DNA of 64,000 nt, from assembly GCF_001613305.1 (NCBI RefSeq), contig NZ_BDCC01000037.1, positions 124,001-188,000 on the forward strand. The letters run 5' to 3'. The position numbers and the translations under genes are program-made. Every line of letters starts with the position of its first letter. Position 1 is the stretch's first letter. Shown one piece after another: positions 8,497 through 20,598 of the stretch. Source of the DNA: Nocardia vaccinii NBRC 15922 (GTDB taxonomy: Bacteria; Actinomycetota; Actinomycetes; Mycobacteriales; Mycobacteriaceae). Below the pieces are notes generated by a model that worked only from the letters and a program-made list of their open reading frames with translations, made no database searches and had not been told where the DNA came from.

Positions 8497-8886
8497 TTAT
8501 CGGGCCCCGGCCTGCGGGGTGATCGACAGCCCGACCGAACCGTCGCTTCCCTTGATCAGTTTGTGCCCGCGGATGAGGATCGTGCCGATCACGCCGTACT
8601 TGTGGCCGACGATACCCCGAACCCGCTCGGTCCCCGACGCGTCGAGTACCTCGGCCGTACCGGTCAGCACCTGCGCTGAGGTGGCGCGACCACGGCTGTC
8701 GCACGATTGCAGCCGGACCTGCGGATTGCGACGGATCCGCTTCACCTTCCACGACGAGCCATAGGTCCACACCACGATCCGGTCCCCGTCCGGCGCCACC
8801 CACACGGGAGCGCCCACCCCGGTGCCGTCCTTCTTGTAGCTCGTGAGCCGCACGTACTTACTGTTCGCCAGTTCGTCCCAGGTCAT
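8497..8886 (-). CDS. PPOX-class F420-dependent oxidoreductase (second of a convergent pair)
   Basis: The protein has 129 residues, clearly related to the gene at 8087: both share the block SWKVKRIRRNP, an NGTA/TGTAEVLD strand, a DRVR or ERVR helix and a KYG/KYS segment. TAGCGT lies 6 nt before the ATG, again suggesting leaderless expression. It precedes cobN on the same strand, 77 bp downstream. The tail-to-tail arrangement implies an old inverted duplication or independent recruitment. Confidence 0.8.
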   Translation of the reverse strand: MTWDELANSKYVRLTSYKKDGTGVGAPVWVAPDGDRIVVWTYGSSWKVKRIRRNPQVRLQSCDSRGRATSAQVLTGTAEVLDASGTERVRGIVGHKYGVIGTILIRGHKLIKGSDGSVGLSITPQAGAR

Positions 8887-8963
8887 GGCACAACGCTAGG
8901 CCGGGCCCGCCGCACACACATCCGCCCGTGGTCGGACCCGGCGGTACGCCTTCGGGCGTACCG

Positions 8964-12605
<3,642 letters not shown>

Positions 12606-12617
12606 CAGGGATTCATG

Positions 12618-12712
12618 CCCGCCGGGAGGGTCTGACTGTCACAGTGGCGCGACCGCACCGGAATTGCACCGGTTTCCTCGGGGACAGGCGAGCACCGGGG
12701 ATGCTACCGCGC
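12618..12712 (-). promoter_or_regulatory. Cobalamin (B12) riboswitch upstream of cobN
   Basis: Read on the minus strand, the region contains the conserved core: GAGGAAACCGGTGCAATTCC, then GGTGCGGTCGCGCCACTGTG and ACAGTCAGACC. These correspond to the B12-box consensus (GGTGnnAnTCC, CGCCACTGT, and the AGTCAGA segment). A preceding GCATCCCCGGTGCTCG matches the upstream stem. It sits 13 nt before the cobN ATG, consistent with translational control. The limits given are approximate. Confidence 0.9.
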
Positions 12713-12794
12713 CGCGCCGACACCCTCGCTCAGCGCCCGTAACGACCTGATTTACACCCTCCCGGAACGGACAACCCGGGCGTACGCTCGATGT

Positions 12795-13112
12795 ATGCCG
12801 AACTCACCAGGTTGGGCCAGGCGGAATCGCTTCGCCGCCTGGTCAGGAATTACGTGCATGATGATTGCTGTCGCATTGCTGGCGATGGCACTCGCGGCTA
12901 CTGCCGAGCAGCGCAGCTCGCTGGCGATCATCGCGGCCTGCGCGTGCGCGGCAATCGCGATAGCCGGTCTGCTGGTCTTCGAATCGACAGCCCGTGCCGA
13001 TCGAAACCGCCACCACCACACTCCGTGTCTGTTGTCCGACAGTTACGTTCCGGCTCCACCGTGGGCGCGTGGCGCCCGTGTGGTGCGTGGTACCGGCAGA
13101 AGAGGATTCTGA
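12795..13112 (+). CDS. Small membrane protein with two predicted helices
   Basis: The product has 105 residues. Two hydrophobic segments (about 17-35 and 43-62) are followed by a short hydrophilic tail. TACGCT ends 6 nt before the ATG, the same leaderless pattern seen at many real genes here, which favours this frame over the overlapping ones on either strand. It is divergent from cobN's riboswitch and precedes cobG by 87 bp. No family is recognised. A role in cobalt or corrinoid handling is possible from position only. Confidence 0.5.
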   Translation: MPNSPGWARRNRFAAWSGITCMMIAVALLAMALAATAEQRSSLAIIAACACAAIAIAGLLVFESTARADRNRHHHTPCLLSDSYVPAPPWARGARVVRGTGRRGF

Positions 13113-13199
13113 GCGCACATCCGGCCGCGCCGGCCCGCGGCGCGAGCAGAGTTCACCCGCGGCGGATCGTACTCACGCGAGTCGTACGCTGAAAGGATC

Positions 13200-14393
13200 A
13201 TGACTCGCTCCGCCCCCGATTCCTGCCCCGGTGTGCTGCGTCTGCACGAGGCCGCCGACGGACCGCTGGCGCGTATTCGCGTACCCGGCGGCCGGTTGCG
13301 CCCGGATCAGCTACTGACTCTGGCCGAGGCCGCCCGCGATCTCGGTGACGGCGGTATCGAGCTGACCTCGCGCGGTAACGTCCAGCTCCGCCGGATCGGT
13401 GATGCCGACGCGCTGGCCGCCCGGCTCGGGGCGGCGGATCTGCTGCCCAGCCGCACTCACGAGCGGGTGCGCAATATCGTGGCCTCGCCGCTGTCCGGAC
13501 GGGTCGGTGGCCTGGCCGATGTCCGGGAGCTGATTCCACGGCTGGACCACGCCTTGCGTATGGCGCCGGCTCTGGCCGACCTGCCCGGCCGGGTGCTGTT
13601 CACCCTCGACGACGGACGCGGCGATGTCAGCGGCCTCGACGGCGATTTCGGCATCCACGCCGTAGGCGCGGACGATTACGCACTGCTGCTGGGTGGCCGC
13701 GACAGCGGGGTCCGGGTGCCGGATACCCGGGCCGTCGAGGTACTGCTCGCCGCCGCGCACGAGTTCCAGGGTGTTCGCGGCGAACAGTGGCGGCTGCGCG
13801 AAGTCCCCGGCGGACCCGCTCGCATCCTCGCCGCGCTCGGTGCCGAACCGACCGCGGAACTGCTGGAACCGACTCCACCACAAGATATTCCGATCGGCTG
13901 GTGCACCCAGGACGACGGCCTGGTGAGCCTCGGCGCGGGTGTGCGGCTCGGTGTACTGCCCGCCCGGACGGCCGAATTCCTCGCCGCCGCGGACCGTCCG
14001 GTCGTCGTCACACCCTGGCGCAGTCTGATCCTGTCCGACCTGGACGAATGGACCGCCGAACAGGTAGTGCGGGTGCTGGCCCCCATGGGCCTGATCTTCG
14101 ACGCCGCCTCCCCCTGGCTGCTGGTGACGGCCTGTGCCGGACAACCCGGCTGCGCCAGATCTCGCACCGATGTGCGCGCGGATGCCGCGAACGCGATCTC
14201 CGGAGGGCGGGTTTCACCGAGCGGCACACGGTCTTCCGGGCACGGCCGGGCCGCCGCGGAGATCGCGGTTCCGGGGCATCAGCACTGGTCCGGATGCGAA
14301 CGCCGGTGCGGTCGCCCGCGCGGCGCCGTCACCGACGTGGTGGCCGCGTCGGACGGCTACCGCATCACCCCGCCCGAACCTCCGCGCACCTGA
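13200..14393 (+). CDS. cobG: Precorrin-3B synthase CobG
   Basis: The protein has 397 residues. CobG is a monooxygenase of the nitrite/sulfite reductase ferredoxin-like fold that converts precorrin-3A to precorrin-3B using O2, which marks the aerobic B12 route. The N-terminal half begins with GVLRLHEAADGPLARIRVPG; GGIELTSRGNVQLRRI is the characteristic substrate-binding region. The C-terminal third carries the 4Fe-4S cysteines (CAGQPGC, later GCERRC). The start ATG follows GAAAGG. It is the first of three cob genes on this strand. Confidence 0.93.
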   Translation: MTRSAPDSCPGVLRLHEAADGPLARIRVPGGRLRPDQLLTLAEAARDLGDGGIELTSRGNVQLRRIGDADALAARLGAADLLPSRTHERVRNIVASPLSGRVGGLADVRELIPRLDHALRMAPALADLPGRVLFTLDDGRGDVSGLDGDFGIHAVGADDYALLLGGRDSGVRVPDTRAVEVLLAAAHEFQGVRGEQWRLREVPGGPARILAALGAEPTAELLEPTPPQDIPIGWCTQDDGLVSLGAGVRLGVLPARTAEFLAAADRPVVVTPWRSLILSDLDEWTAEQVVRVLAPMGLIFDAASPWLLVTACAGQPGCARSRTDVRADAANAISGGRVSPSGTRSSGHGRAAAEIAVPGHQHWSGCERRCGRPRGAVTDVVAASDGYRITPPEPPRT

Positions 14394-14477
14394 TCGGCGC
14401 GGGGACGAACACCCGCCGGGCGCTCACCGGCACAGTCGGTCCGGGCGCCCGCGTGACCGGCAACTAGGGTGTACGCC

Positions 14478-15113
14478 ATGTCCGACGTGCGTACCAGCTA
14501 CCTCACCGACGGGGCCGAGATCTATCGGCGCTCGTTCGCGACCATCCGTGCCGAGGCCGATCTGACTCGGTTCCCGGCCGATGTCGCGCAGGTGGTGGTG
14601 CGCATGATCCACGCCTGCGGACAGGTCGATCTGGCCGCCGACGTGGACCACACCGAGCATGTCGTCTCCCGTGCGCGCACCGCGCTGCGAGCCGGTGCTC
14701 CGATCCTGTGTGATGCCAACATGGTCGCCGCCGGGGTGACCCGCAAACGCCTGCCCGCGGACAACGAGGTGATCTGTCTGCTCGGCGATCCCCGGGTCCC
14801 GGACTTGGCGCGAACCATGGGCAATACCAGATCGGTTGCGGCGCTGGAACTCCTGCGCGACCGCCTGGACGGTGCGGTGGTCGCGGTGGGCAATGCGCCG
14901 ACCGCGCTGTTCCATCTGCTGGACATGCTCGACGCGGGCGCGCCGCAACCCGCCGCGGTGCTGGGCATCCCGGTCGGCTTCGTCGGCGCCGCGGAATCCA
15001 AACAGGCTCTGACCGAATTCGGCGGTGTGGACTATCTGACCGTCCGGGGCCGGCGCGGCGGCAGCGCCATTACCGCGGCGGCGCTCAATGCGATTGCGAG
15101 CGAACAGGAATGA
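14478..15113 (+). CDS. cobH: Precorrin-8X methylmutase CobH
   Basis: The protein has 211 residues from the ATG at 14478. A GTG nine bases upstream is in frame, but TAGGGT lies exactly 7 nt before the ATG, suggesting a leaderless transcript from its own promoter. CobH moves the C11 methyl group to C12, giving hydrogenobyrinic acid. The segment VVRMIHACGQVDLAADV holds the catalytic His, and GAPILCDANMVAAGVTR and GIPVGFVGAAESK are family signatures. It overlaps cobIJ by four bases (ATGA). Confidence 0.95.
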   Translation: MSDVRTSYLTDGAEIYRRSFATIRAEADLTRFPADVAQVVVRMIHACGQVDLAADVDHTEHVVSRARTALRAGAPILCDANMVAAGVTRKRLPADNEVICLLGDPRVPDLARTMGNTRSVAALELLRDRLDGAVVAVGNAPTALFHLLDMLDAGAPQPAAVLGIPVGFVGAAESKQALTEFGGVDYLTVRGRRGGSAITAAALNAIASEQE

Positions 15114-16690
15114 GCGATCAGGACCGCGGACAGCGGAGCGGTAAGCTGTGGGGCGTCGGACTGGGTCCGGGTGATCCGGAGCTGGTCACGGTCAAGGCCG
15201 CGCGGATCATCGGCGAGGCCGACGTCATCGCCTTCCACAGCGCTCGGCACGGCCGCAGCATCTCTCGCGGTATCGCCGCACCCTATATGCGCCCCGGGCA
15301 GCTCGAGGAGCACCTCGTCTACCCGGTGACCACCGAGACCACCGACCATCCGGGCGGCTACCAGGGCGCCATCGACGAGTTCTACGAACAGGCCGCGGCC
15401 ACCCTCGCCGCCCATCTCGCGGCCGGGCGCTCGGTAGCGCTGCTGGCCGCCGGAGATCCGCTGTTCTACAGCTCGTACATGCATATGCACCGCCGCCTGG
15501 CCGACCGGTTCGAGGCGGAAATCGTCCCGGGCATCACCTCGGTCAGCGCCGCCTCGGCCGCCCTGGGCACTCCCCTGGTGGAGGGCGACCAGGTGCTGAC
15601 CGTGCTGCCCGGAACCCTGCCCGCCGAGGAGTTGACCCGCCGACTGACCGAGGCGGACGCGGCCGTGGTGATGAAGTTGGGGCGCACATATCCGGGTGTG
15701 CGGCAGGCACTTTCGGATGCGGGCCGGTTGGACGACGCATACTACGTCGAGCGGGCCAGTACCGGGCGGCAGCGGGTGCTGCGCGCGGGCGCGGTGGACG
15801 CCACCGAGGTGCCCTACTTCGCCATCACCGTCGTGCCGGGCCCGACGCCCACGACCGAGATTGCGCTCACCGCAGCGGATTCCGCACCCACGCGCACCGT
15901 CCGCGCTTCGGAAACCGAAGCGCCGCAGGATGATCGCGCGGCGATCGGCGAGGTCGTGGTCGTCGGTCTCGGCCCGGGATCACCGGACTGGACCAGCCCG
16001 GAGGCCGCCCGCGCACTGTCCGAGGCGACCGATCTGGTCGGCTACACCACCTATATCGACCGGGTGCCCACCCGCCCGGGGCAGCGCCGCCACGCCAGCG
16101 ACAACCGGGTCGAATCCGAACGCGCCGCGATGGCACTGGATCTGGCCAAGCACGGTGCGCGGGTCGCGGTGGTCTCCTCCGGCGATCCGGGCGTATTCGC
16201 CATGGCCGCGGCGGTGATCGAGGAATCGGCCGATCCGCAGTGGCGCGACGTTCCGGTGCGCGTGCTGCCCGGGATGACCGCCGCGAGTGCGGTCGCGAGC
16301 CGGGTGGGAGCGCCGCTGGGACATGATTTCGCGATGATCTCGCTGTCGGACCGGCTCAAGCCGTGGGAGACGGTGGCACAGCGCGTTTCCGCGGTGGCCG
16401 CCGCAGATATGGCCATCGCGGTGTACAACCCGGCCTCGTCGCAGCGCACCTGGCAGGTCGCGGCGCTGCGCGATCTGGTGTTGGAACACCGCAAACCGGA
16501 TACACCGGTGGTACTGGGCCGCGACGTCGGCGGGCCGGCCGAGTCGGTTCGCGTGCTCAGCCTGTCCGAACTCGACCCCGCCGAGGTGGATATGCGCACA
16601 TTGCTCATCATCGGAGCCTCCACCACCACCGCATTCGACACTCCCGCCGGGCAGCGGGTGTTCACCTCCCGGCGGTACGCCACCCCCTGA
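15110..16690 (+). CDS. cobIJ: Fused precorrin-2 C20- and precorrin-3B C17-methyltransferase CobIJ
   Basis: The protein has 526 residues, two SAM-dependent tetrapyrrole methylase domains in series. The N-terminal domain (about 1-250, CobI) starts with GVGLGPGDPELVTVKAARII; the C-terminal domain (about 280-526, CobJ) starts with VVVGLGPGSPDWTSPEA. The linker near 250-280 is Ala/Thr/Glu rich. The fusion occurs in mycobacteria as well. It adds methyl groups at C20 and C17 (ring contraction step) on either side of CobG's reaction. The start codon overlaps the cobH stop. Confidence 0.94.
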   Translation: MSDQDRGQRSGKLWGVGLGPGDPELVTVKAARIIGEADVIAFHSARHGRSISRGIAAPYMRPGQLEEHLVYPVTTETTDHPGGYQGAIDEFYEQAAATLAAHLAAGRSVALLAAGDPLFYSSYMHMHRRLADRFEAEIVPGITSVSAASAALGTPLVEGDQVLTVLPGTLPAEELTRRLTEADAAVVMKLGRTYPGVRQALSDAGRLDDAYYVERASTGRQRVLRAGAVDATEVPYFAITVVPGPTPTTEIALTAADSAPTRTVRASETEAPQDDRAAIGEVVVVGLGPGSPDWTSPEAARALSEATDLVGYTTYIDRVPTRPGQRRHASDNRVESERAAMALDLAKHGARVAVVSSGDPGVFAMAAAVIEESADPQWRDVPVRVLPGMTAASAVASRVGAPLGHDFAMISLSDRLKPWETVAQRVSAVAAADMAIAVYNPASSQRTWQVAALRDLVLEHRKPDTPVVLGRDVGGPAESVRVLSLSELDPAEVDMRTLLIIGASTTTAFDTPAGQRVFTSRRYATP

Positions 16691-16712
16691 ACGCACCTCG
16701 CGATTCGAGCGT

Positions 16713-16730
16713 TAATATTCCAATGTGGAA
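16713..16730 (+). promoter_or_regulatory. Promoter-like TAATAT overlapping a TTCCA-ATG-TGGAA palindrome
   Basis: TAATAT at 16713-16718 resembles a -10 element, and the inverted repeat TTCCA-N3-TGGAA spans 16718-16730, about 30 bp before the PadR start. An operator overlapping its own promoter would fit PadR autorepression. Assignment is from position and symmetry only. Confidence 0.45.
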
Positions 16731-16759
16731 CGTTGATGTGTGGAAGGGGTGCGCATTAG

Positions 16760-17314
16760 ATGGCCGAGAGTGAACCGAAACGAGGCCTGAACTCCACTGC
16801 GGCCTCGCTGCTGGGTTTCCTGCACGAGGGGGCGATGGCCGGATGGGATCTGGTCAATCTCGCCCAGGAGCGGATCGGGGATTTCTGGACGATCACGCAG
16901 AGCCAGGTGTACCGCGAACTGGCCGCGATGGACCGGATCGGCCTGGTGGAGAAGGGCGAGACAGGCGTGCGCGAGCGCACGCCGTACCGGATCACCGAGG
17001 CCGGTCGAGAGGCCTTCGCGCAGTGGATCGCTCGCGATCCGGGCGCGGAGACCATCCGGGTACCGCTGCTGCTGACCCTGGCGTTCGGTGAATTCGTCGA
17101 GCCGCAGCGGCTGAACCGGATCATCGCCGCCAATCGCACGATCCACGAGGAACGACTCGCGCGATACCTCGCGAGCATCGATGAGACGCAATCCCGATGT
17201 GACAGGGCCACACTGGATTTCGGGATCGGCTACGAACGCGCGGTGCTGGAGTGGTTCGATCGGCTGCCCGGGTTGCTGGAGCGGTCCGACAACGACCGTC
17301 CGCCTGCCGGTTAG
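16760..17314 (+). CDS. PadR-family transcriptional regulator
   Basis: The protein has 184 residues: an N-terminal winged helix (LNSTAASLLGFLHEGAMAGW, then ITQSQVYRELAAMDRIGLVE and YRITEAGREAFAQWI) and a C-terminal coiled dimerisation region of the Vir_act_alpha_C type. AAGGGG precedes the ATG. It lies between cobIJ and cobK, where it might sense a corrinoid or an unrelated phenolic ligand. Its stop codon overlaps the convergent cobK stop by two bases. Confidence 0.85.
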   Translation: MAESEPKRGLNSTAASLLGFLHEGAMAGWDLVNLAQERIGDFWTITQSQVYRELAAMDRIGLVEKGETGVRERTPYRITEAGREAFAQWIARDPGAETIRVPLLLTLAFGEFVEPQRLNRIIAANRTIHEERLARYLASIDETQSRCDRATLDFGIGYERAVLEWFDRLPGLLERSDNDRPPAG

Positions 17315-18081
17315 CCACTGCCGCACGACAGTGCGCGCAGCCATTCCCACGCGGCGGCAACCGATTCCGCGACTCGCGCACCCGCGGGCAAGGGCGGGCG
17401 ATCGATCATGACGACGGGTATCCCGCACGTTCGTGCCGCGAGTAGTTTGGCCACGGTGAGCTCGCCGCCGCTGTCCTTCGTGACAAGGACGTCGATTCGG
17501 TGTTCGGTCAGCAGGCGAATCTCGTCCTCGACCGCGAAAGGCCCACGCGCCAGCAGTAATTCGTGATTCGGCGGCAGCGGCGCGGTGGGCGGATCGATCG
17601 AGCGGATCAGAAACCAGCGGGTGGTCGGACCCGCGAACGCGCCGGCCTCTTGACGGCCGATCGTCAGGAATATCCGGGACCCCAGCTCGGCGACGGTGTC
17701 GACTGCCGACGCGACGTCGGGAACCCGGATCCACCGGTCTCCGGGACGTTCCCGCCATCCCGGCCGCCGTACGTGCAGCACGGGCAGGTCCAGCGCCGCG
17801 GCCGCAGCGGCCGCATGGGCCGAGATGACGCCCGCGAACGGATGGGTGGCATCGATCAGCGCATGGATTTCGTTGTCGCTTATCCAGTCCCGGAGCCCGT
17901 CCACACCACCGAAACCACCGACCCGGACCTCTCCGACCGGCAGCACGGGCCTGCGAACCCGACCCGCGAGGGAGGACACGACTTGGAAACCGCTTTCCCC
18001 GCTGACCATTTCGGCCAGTTTCCGAGCCTCCCGGGTTCCGCCGAGTATCAGGACGCGGAGACCACCGGAGTGCTCACCCAT
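17311..18081 (-). CDS. cobK: Precorrin-6A reductase CobK
   Basis: The protein has 256 residues. CobK reduces a double bond of precorrin-6A with NADPH. The N-terminal nucleotide-binding segment LRVLILGGTREARKLAEM, the ALIDATHPFAGVISAHA block and LVTKDSGGELTVAKL are family hallmarks. Its start lies inside the 3' end of cobL (8-base overlap), so the two are coupled. In M. tuberculosis, from memory, cobM lies between cobK and cobL; here it does not. Confidence 0.93.
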   Translation of the reverse strand: MGEHSGGLRVLILGGTREARKLAEMVSGESGFQVVSSLAGRVRRPVLPVGEVRVGGFGGVDGLRDWISDNEIHALIDATHPFAGVISAHAAAAAAALDLPVLHVRRPGWRERPGDRWIRVPDVASAVDTVAELGSRIFLTIGRQEAGAFAGPTTRWFLIRSIDPPTAPLPPNHELLLARGPFAVEDEIRLLTEHRIDVLVTKDSGGELTVAKLLAARTCGIPVVMIDRPPLPAGARVAESVAAAWEWLRALSCGSG

Positions 18082-19327
18082 CCTTCACCACCGCCCACTG
18101 GGTGATGGGCAGGTGGGGGCGCCAGGCGGTGAATCCGCCGAGCGGTTCGGCACGGTAGACCTGGAATCGGCTCAGTGCGCCGCCGAATTCGGCGGCCCAT
18201 GTGCTCAACAGCGTCTCCGATTCGGCGGTGACCGCGTTGACGACCATGCGTCCGCCGGAACGCAGTCGTACCCAGCAACTTTCGAACAGGCCCGGCTGGG
18301 TCAGCCCGCCGCCCAGGAATACCGCGTCGGGCGTGGGGAATTCGTCGTCCGACAGCTCCTCGAGCACCTCGCCCAGGACCGTGATCCCCGGCACACCCAA
18401 GGCCAGCGCGTTGGCTGCGATCTGTCCGCGGCGCGCACCGGATCGCTCGAAGGTGATCGCGCGGCAGGCCGGATGGGTCCGGCACCATTCGATGGCGATG
18501 GTGCCCGAGCCGCCCCCGACATCCCACAGCAGCTCGCCCGGAGACGGCGCGAGCGCGGCGAGCGACAGGGCGCGCACCTCGCGTTTGGTGAGCTGGCCGT
18601 CGCCGCCATAGCTCTCGTCCGGCAGCCCGGGCAGCCTGGTCAGTCGTGGTGCGCCCGGATCGGCGAGGCAGTCCACGGCGACGATGTTGAGCCGATCGCC
18701 CGACGGTTCGGACCAGTCGCCCGCGACGCCCTCGACCATGTGCTCGGCCGGACCGCCGAGCTGTTCGAGCACCGTCATCCGTGACGCCCCGAAACCGTTG
18801 TCCGACAGCAGTTTCGCAAGTTCTGCAGGGGTGCGCTCATTTTCGCTCAGCACCAGGATCCGGCGGCGGTGGGCCAGCTCCGGCAATACCGTCTCGATCG
18901 GGCGTCCCACGGCCGTGACCACCGCGATCTCCGCCAGTCCCCACCCGAGCCGGGCACAGGCCAGCGCGGCCGAGGACGGCTGCGGAAACACCCGAAGCGC
19001 CTGTGGCCCGAGGAGTTTCGCCAATGACACCCCGATGCCGTAGAACATCGGATCGCCGCTCGCGAGCACACAGACATGTCTGTCGCGGTGTGCGGCAAGT
19101 AGATTCGCGAGCGCGGGCAGCAGCGGCGACGGCCAGGGCAGGCGATCGGGCCCGCCCGACGGGATCATCGCCAGCTGCCGGTTGGAACCGAACACCACAT
19201 CGGCGTGCTCGACGGCCGCACGCGCCGACGCGCCGAGCCCGTCCCAGCCGTCCGCGCCGATACCCACCACCGCGATCGGGGTTCGGACGGGCCACGGCTC
19301 CATGCCCGGACCCGGTGCGTCGTTCAT
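18074..19327 (-). CDS. cobL: Precorrin-6Y C5,15-methyltransferase (decarboxylating) CobL
   Basis: The protein has 417 residues with two methyltransferase domains: CbiE-like (about 15-220, IAVVGIGADGWDGLGASARA) and CbiT-like (about 235-417, GELLWDVGGGSGTIAIEW with the SAM-binding glycines). It methylates C5 and C15 and decarboxylates the ring C acetate side chain. It overlaps the upstream SDR gene by four bases and the downstream cobK by eight. Confidence 0.94.
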   Translation of the reverse strand: MNDAPGPGMEPWPVRTPIAVVGIGADGWDGLGASARAAVEHADVVFGSNRQLAMIPSGGPDRLPWPSPLLPALANLLAAHRDRHVCVLASGDPMFYGIGVSLAKLLGPQALRVFPQPSSAALACARLGWGLAEIAVVTAVGRPIETVLPELAHRRRILVLSENERTPAELAKLLSDNGFGASRMTVLEQLGGPAEHMVEGVAGDWSEPSGDRLNIVAVDCLADPGAPRLTRLPGLPDESYGGDGQLTKREVRALSLAALAPSPGELLWDVGGGSGTIAIEWCRTHPACRAITFERSGARRGQIAANALALGVPGITVLGEVLEELSDDEFPTPDAVFLGGGLTQPGLFESCWVRLRSGGRMVVNAVTAESETLLSTWAAEFGGALSRFQVYRAEPLGGFTAWRPHLPITQWAVVKDG

Positions 19328-20085
19328 CGCGGCAACCGTCGCCAGACCGATCGCGGCAGGAAGCGCACGGCGAAGTAGAGCGGGCGCATCATGGCCGGGG
19401 CCCAGGCGATCGCGCGGCGGGTCCGCAGACCGGCGACGACCGTGTCGGCGACCTGGCCCGGCCGCACCGAGAAGGGCGCCGGATCCATTCCCTCGGTCAT
19501 CCGTCCGATGACGAAGCCGGAACGCACCAGCAACAGGTGAACTCCGCTGCCGTGCAACGCATCCGACAATCCGGTGGCGAATCCGTCCAGACCCGCCTTA
19601 CCCGACCCGTACACGTAGTTGGCGCGCCGGACACGGAAGCCGGCGACGGAGCTGAAGACCACCAGCTGTCCGCTCCCCTGTGCGCGCAGCATGGCCGCCA
19701 GGGTCGTCAGAATGCTGACCTGCGCGATGAAATCGGTCTGCAGGACCGCGACCGCCGCGGCGGGGTCCCGTTCGGCGAGTTCCTGATCGCCCAGCACTCC
19801 GAAGGCCAGCACAGCGACGCCGATCCGGCCGTGCTCGGCGGCGATCTTGTCCAGCAGCGGCTGATGCGAGGGCAGATCGTCGGCGTCGAATTCCACGGTG
19901 TGCACCGCCGTCGCGCCGGCCCGGTCGAGCGTCGCGCGTTCACCGGCCAGATCGGCGCTGCGCCGCGCGGCCAGGATCACCACTCGGCCGCGCGCCATCC
20001 GCTCCACGATCTCGAGGCCGATCTCGCTGCGACCGCCCAGCAGGACGATCGCGCCCTCGTCGACCTCGTGTGCCCGCATACCCAT
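19324..20085 (-). CDS. SDR of the decaprenylphosphoryl-ketoribose reductase-like group
   Basis: The protein has 253 residues. The cofactor site has GGRSEIGLEIVERMA instead of the usual TGxxxGxG. FSSVAGFRVRRANYVYGSGK holds Ser, Tyr and Lys of the catalytic set. This pattern resembles DprE2-type reductases. M. tuberculosis has, from memory, a similar SDR (Rv2073c) beside cobL, so linkage to cob is conserved, though a role in B12 synthesis is not established. It overlaps cobL by ATGA. Confidence 0.8.
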   Translation of the reverse strand: MGMRAHEVDEGAIVLLGGRSEIGLEIVERMARGRVVILAARRSADLAGERATLDRAGATAVHTVEFDADDLPSHQPLLDKIAAEHGRIGVAVLAFGVLGDQELAERDPAAAVAVLQTDFIAQVSILTTLAAMLRAQGSGQLVVFSSVAGFRVRRANYVYGSGKAGLDGFATGLSDALHGSGVHLLLVRSGFVIGRMTEGMDPAPFSVRPGQVADTVVAGLRTRRAIAWAPAMMRPLYFAVRFLPRSVWRRLPR

Positions 20086-20186
20086 GACGAATAGTCTGCC
20101 ACCGCGACCGCGCCGAATCGGACACGTGGGTGCGGTCGGGTCACTCGGGTGCGGGGGCCGCGGTGCAGATTGTTAGCGTCACACCC

Positions 20187-20594
20187 ATGACCAGCACCGG
20201 CGCACGTATCGCACTGTCCGCGGCCGCCCTCGGATTCGTCGCCGAGCGGCATGTGGCCACCCTGACCACACTCCGCGCGGACGGCACCCCGCACATGGTC
20301 CCGATCGGGTTCACCTGGGATCAGGACAGCGGCATCGCCCGCATCATCACCTCCGGCGACACGGTGAAGGCCCGCAACGTCCGCCGTACCGGTTATGCGG
20401 CGGTCAGCCAGGTCGACGGCGCCCGCTGGCTCACCCTCGAGGGGCCCGCCGAAATCCTCACCGATCCGGACGCGGTCACCGAGGGCGAACGCCGCTACGC
20501 CGAGCGTTACCGCGTACCGCGGATCAATCCCGCCCGCGTCGTCATCGCCATCCGCCCCACTCGCCTGCTCACCGGAACGGCTCTGCGCGACTGA
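20187..20594 (+). CDS. FDOR-B family F420-dependent protein, Rv2074-like
   Basis: The protein has 135 residues of split-barrel fold: HVATLTTLRADGTPHMVPIG near 24-43, SGDTVKARNVRRTGYAAV, then a segment rich in EGPAEILTD. The position next to the cobL-linked SDR matches Rv2074 of M. tuberculosis, reported as an F420-dependent biliverdin reductase; the equivalence is by synteny and motif, not alignment. TAGCGT lies 7 nt before the ATG, so probably leaderless. Confidence 0.82.
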   Translation: MTSTGARIALSAAALGFVAERHVATLTTLRADGTPHMVPIGFTWDQDSGIARIITSGDTVKARNVRRTGYAAVSQVDGARWLTLEGPAEILTDPDAVTEGERRYAERYRVPRINPARVVIAIRPTRLLTGTALRD

Positions 20595-20598
20595 CCTC

